From NCBI GenBank assembly GCA_963728985.1, contig CAVSME010000001.1, positions 434,001-498,000 on the forward strand: DNA of 64,000 nucleotides, given 5' to 3'. Positions 61,264 through 64,000 of this stretch are shown here, one piece after another; within the stretch, counting starts at the first letter, position 1; every line of letters begins with the position of its first letter. Below the pieces are notes generated by a model, which was not told the origin of the DNA, did no database searches, and worked only from the letters and a program-made list of their open reading frames with translations. Both the position numbers and the translations under genes were made by a program. The DNA comes from DASXAI01 sp963728985. GTDB lineage: Bacteria > Actinomycetota > Acidimicrobiia > Acidimicrobiales > Ilumatobacteraceae.

Positions 61264-62124
61264 GTGCGCTCCCTGCTCGTCGATCCGTTCCACGCCGGCT
61301 TCATGCAGCGCGCCCTGATCGAGGCGGTGGTGCTCGGCGTGCTCGGCGGCGTCGTCGGCGTGCACGTGCTGCTGCGGCGGCTGGCGTTCCTCACCGAAGT
61401 CGTGCAGCACACCGTCTTCCCGGGGATCGCCATCGCCTTCGCCTCCGGCCAGTCGCTCCTCCTCGGGGCCGTGCTCAGCGGGCTGGTGTCCGTGGTGCTC
61501 TTCACCTTCGCCGCCCGTCGCCCGCGCCTCGACCCCGATGCGGTGCTCGCCGTCCTGATCGCCACCTTCCTCGCCTTCGGCGTGGTCGTGGTGTCCCGGG
61601 GCACCGGCTTCCAGAGCGACCTCAACGCGCTTCTGTTCGGCCGCATCCTCACCGTCGGCCAGCAGGAGGTGCTCGAGACGATCGTGATCGCCGCCGTGGT
61701 GATCGCCGTCCTGGTGTTGTTGCACAAGGAACTGGTCATGCGGGCGTTCGATCCCACGGGATCGGCGGCGCTGGGCTACTCGCCGTTCCTGCTCGATCTC
61801 GTCGTGAACCTGGCGGTGATGCTCACCATCGTGGCCGCCGTGCGGGCCGTCGGCACCGTCCTCGTCGTCGCGTTCATCGTCACGCCGGCGGCCGCCGCCC
61901 GTCTCGTGAGCACCCGGGTCCCGGTGATGATGATCGTGGCCGCCGCCGTGGCCGCCATCGGCGGCTGGCTCGGCCTCGTCGTGAGCTACGAGGGCTCCGT
62001 CGATCACGGCTGGCGGTTGGCGTCCGGCGCCAGCATCGTGCTCACGATCACCCTCGGCTTCGTGGTCGCCGTGGCCGTGCGGGCGGGGCGGCGGATGATC
62101 GCTCAGCGGCGGGCGCCGGCATGA
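61264..62124 (+). CDS. znuB: Zinc ABC transporter permease
   Basis: A 286-residue ABC-3 family permease with about eight helices. The family blocks GVVGVHVLLRRLAFLTEVVQ and DPTGSAALGYSPFLL are present. TVLVVAFIVTPAAAARLVS is the late conserved helix. GTG start 61264, six bases after the ATPase stop. Confidence 0.87.
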   Translation: MRSLLVDPFHAGFMQRALIEAVVLGVLGGVVGVHVLLRRLAFLTEVVQHTVFPGIAIAFASGQSLLLGAVLSGLVSVVLFTFAARRPRLDPDAVLAVLIATFLAFGVVVVSRGTGFQSDLNALLFGRILTVGQQEVLETIVIAAVVIAVLVLLHKELVMRAFDPTGSAALGYSPFLLDLVVNLAVMLTIVAAVRAVGTVLVVAFIVTPAAAARLVSTRVPVMMIVAAAVAAIGGWLGLVVSYEGSVDHGWRLASGASIVLTITLGFVVAVAVRAGRRMIAQRRAPA

Positions 62125-62988
62125 GCGTGCTGTGGGACAGCCTGCAGTCCACCTCCTTCCGGTGGGCGGTCCTGGAGGTGGTGCTGGTCGGGGCGATCGG
62201 TGGTGTCGTCGGCGTGCATGTGCTGCTGCGGCGCCTCCCGTTCTTCGTCGTCGCCATGTCGCACGCCATGTTCCCGGGTGTCGTGCTCGCATCGGTGCTG
62301 GGCATCAGCCTCTTCGTCGGCGGCACCACGTTCGGCCTCGTCGTGGTGGCGGCGGTGGCCGCCATCGGCGCGTCGCGCGTGCTCGACCAGTCGAGTGCGA
62401 TCGGCGTCGTGCTGGCGGGTGCGTTCGCCTTCGGCGTGCTCGTGCTGTCGGCCCAGCCCGGGTCGTCGCGCGACCTGTCCGCCTTCCTGGTCGGGTCGAT
62501 CCTCACCGTGACGCCGGGCGACGTGGCCGCCACCGTGGCCGGCGGCGGGCTCGTGCTCGTGGTCCTCGGCGCACTGCACAAGGAGCTGGTGGCCAGCGCC
62601 TTCGACCCGGCCGGCAGCGCCGCGCTCGGGCTACCCGGTGCCGCGGCTCGACATCCTCGTGCTGGCGGCGGTGACGGTCACGATGGCCACCACCATCCCC
62701 GCCACCGGCACGCTGCTGTCGGTGGCGCTGCTCACCGTGCCCGCCCTGACGGCGAGGCTCTGGACCGAGCGGGTCGGCACGATGATGATCGTCGCCGCCG
62801 CGACGGGCGCCGCCAGCGGGTTGCTCGGGCTGGCCGCCTCGACGCTGTGGCGGATCGCCGCCGGGGGGGCCATCGGTCTGGCGGCGGCCGCCCTGTTCGT
62901 CGTGTCCCTGGCGGTCACCTCGGTGCGCTCGGCGCCCGCTACCACGAAGGGCGTAGCCGAGCGCCTGCCGGTACGCCGCGCGGCGTAG
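62121..62988 (+). pseudogene. Second zinc-type ABC-3 permease, frameshifted
   Basis: Starts MSVLWDSLQSTSFRWAVLEV with GVVGVHVLLRRLPFFVVAMS. At GSAALG the frame changes. The C-terminal half (VPRLDILVLAAVTVTMATTI, TGTLLSVALLTVPALTARLW) is in another frame and ends at 62988. The neighbouring permease has the same GSAALGY block unbroken. One extra G in the run GGG at 62628-62630 explains it. Sequencing error is as likely as a real mutation. Overlaps the first permease by four bases (ATGA). Confidence 0.75.
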
Positions 62989-63032
62989 CCCGTCGCCACC
63001 GCCCAGACGACGCCGGCGGCCGGCCTCCGGCC

Positions 63033-63038
63033 TACCGT
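63033..63038 (+). promoter_or_regulatory. -10 box TACCGT for the histidine kinase
   Basis: TACCGT, six bases, GTG 63045. Confidence 0.5.
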
Positions 63039-63044
63039 GGACGG

Positions 63045-64000
63045 GTGTACCCGTTGCGGCCGCCCTGGGCCCGGCACCGCCGGCACCCCGGCGTGCTCGC
63101 CGTCGTGGTGGCAGTGCTGCAGGTGGGCATCACGTATCTCGCCAGCCGCCACCAGCCAGCGGCCCAACCGCTCGACGCCCTGGCCTACGTGCTGCTCGCC
63201 GGCAGCGGCCTGACCCTGGCGGCCCGCAACCGCCATCCGCGGCTGGTGGTCGGAGTCGTGGCCGGCGCCATCGTCGTCTACCACGCGCTGAACTACGCCA
63301 ACGGACCCATCTTCCTGTCCCTCGTCATCGCCCTGTTCGGCGCGGTCATGGGCGGCCACCGTCGCGCCGCGTGGATCACGGCGAGCGCCGCCTTCGCCAG
63401 CTACTTCGTCCTGGCGTGGTTGGTCGGGCGTCAGGACGAGCCCGTGGTCGGCGCCGCTGTCGGCATCGGCGCGTGGCTACTGCTGATCCTCGTCCTCGCC
63501 GAGTTCGTGCGCACGCGGCGCAACCAGGCGGTCGAGGCGTTCCGCACGCGCGAGGAGGAGGAGCGGCGCCGGGCCAGCGAGGAGCGCCTGCGCGTCGCCC
63601 GCGAGCTGCACGACGTGCTGGCCCACAACATCTCCCTCATCAACGTCCAGGCCGGCGTGGCCCTCCACCTCATGGACGAGCAGCCCGAGCAGGCCCGCAG
63701 CGCGCTGACGGCCATCAAGCAGGCCAGCAAGGACGCCCTCGGCGAGTTGCGCTCGGTGCTCGGCGTGCTGCGCCAGCCCGACGACGCCGCCCCGCTCGAT
63801 CCGGCGCCCACGCTCGCTCGACTGGATGCGCTGGTCGACCAGGCCCGGGCCGCCGGCCTCGACGTGCACGTCGACGTCGAGGGCGCGCCCCGGCCGTTGC
63901 CCTCGCCCGTCGACCTGGCGGCGTTCCGGATCGTGCAGGAGGCCCTGACCAACGTGACCAAGCACGCCGGCCGGTCGGCGGCGGCGGTGCACCTGCGCTA
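63045..64000 (+). CDS. NarL-type sensor histidine kinase, 3' end outside window
   Basis: At least 318 residues of a DesK/NarL-family kinase. Four or five N-terminal helices are present (GVLAVVVAVLQVGITYLA; LVIALFGAVMGGHR; GVGAAVGIGAWLLLILV-type segments). The HisKA_3 region reads RVARELHDVLAHNISLINVQ, with the phospho-His in RELHD, and ELRSVLGVLRQ. The start of the HATPase domain, FRIVQEALTNVTKHAG (N-box), is visible before the window ends. The cognate regulator would lie to the right. Confidence 0.88.
   Translation, partial: MYPLRPPWARHRRHPGVLAVVVAVLQVGITYLASRHQPAAQPLDALAYVLLAGSGLTLAARNRHPRLVVGVVAGAIVVYHALNYANGPIFLSLVIALFGAVMGGHRRAAWITASAAFASYFVLAWLVGRQDEPVVGAAVGIGAWLLLILVLAEFVRTRRNQAVEAFRTREEEERRRASEERLRVARELHDVLAHNISLINVQAGVALHLMDEQPEQARSALTAIKQASKDALGELRSVLGVLRQPDDAAPLDPAPTLARLDALVDQARAAGLDVHVDVEGAPRPLPSPVDLAAFRIVQEALTNVTKHAGRSAAAVHLR

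Noticed and set aside
62621..62640. Programmed frameshifting in the second zinc permease
   Set aside because: The change of frame is at a plain GGG run and restores perfectly by removing one base; no recoding signal is visible.

Overview
The window is very GC-rich DNA with strong G/C preference at third codon positions, frequent GTG starts and densely packed genes. Together with F420-type (LLM) oxidoreductases, a SigB/SigF-like sigma system, an Eis-like acetyltransferase and many start codons sitting 6-9 nt behind a TANNNT box, this points to an actinobacterium. An Acidimicrobiia-like lineage is my best guess, from gene content only. There are 69 genes or gene remnants and no rRNA, tRNA or CRISPR that I could see.

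Layout. 1-14,200: MutY (cut by the window edge), a methyltransferase, a MaoC hydratase, a flippase-like membrane protein, a LOG protein, an acyl-CoA dehydrogenase, an Eis-like acetyltransferase, a HAD/CoA-lyase pair, an NfeD-flotillin-VOC operon and a secreted lysozyme-like protein that looks broken. 14,250-17,450: divergent class II and class I fumarases. 17,450-29,900: an orphan FtsX-type permease, an enoyl-CoA hydratase, an ABC-F ATPase, an acyl-CoA ligase, a FetAB-type exporter, MscL with propionyl-CoA synthetase, and an LLM oxidoreductase. 29,870-31,570: two inverted copies of a composite repeat flank an SDR gene and a small membrane protein. 31,578-36,500: LLM oxidoreductase, thioesterase, second ABC-F, universal stress protein, lipoprotein. 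36,686-43,420: a hydroquinone ring-cleavage operon (two-subunit HapCD/PnpCD-type dioxygenase, CoA-transferase split by an NTF2-like gene, maleylacetate reductase, thiolase) with a divergent IclR regulator. 44,000-56,300: a general-stress region with a LuxR-type regulator, two STAS proteins, an RsbW-like kinase, a SigB-type sigma factor and an RsbU-like phosphatase. It surrounds a tightly overlapping phospholipid operon (PAP2 phosphatase, diacylglycerol-kinase-like, BrkB, phospholipase D). 56,340-64,000: a glycosyltransferase, an amylo-1,6-glucosidase-like enzyme, a zinc ABC transporter and a histidine kinase cut by the right edge.

How the parts work together. The hydroquinone operon would take hydroquinone to succinyl-CoA and acetyl-CoA, but the gene for the semialdehyde dehydrogenase step is not present. 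The stress region looks like a complete partner-switching cascade. Candidate SigB/SigF-type promoters (GNNT/GTTT, 15-16 nt, GGGYA) lie in front of the sigma operon, between the two divergent PAP2 genes, before the glycosyltransferase and before surE. This suggests a local stress regulon for envelope lipid remodelling.

The most novel non-coding material is a family of intergenic elements. Each has a GGCGCCGCA-C-TGCGGCGCC type hairpin, usually a few bases past a stop codon, followed by a conserved tail. In two copies the tail is interrupted by a 211-226 nt MITE-like insertion with 16-bp terminal inverted repeats, a 5-bp target duplication and a 39-nt palindromic core. Several genes carry single-base frameshifts or internal deletions (13,179; 47,774; 54,920; 62,121). 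Some may be sequencing errors.
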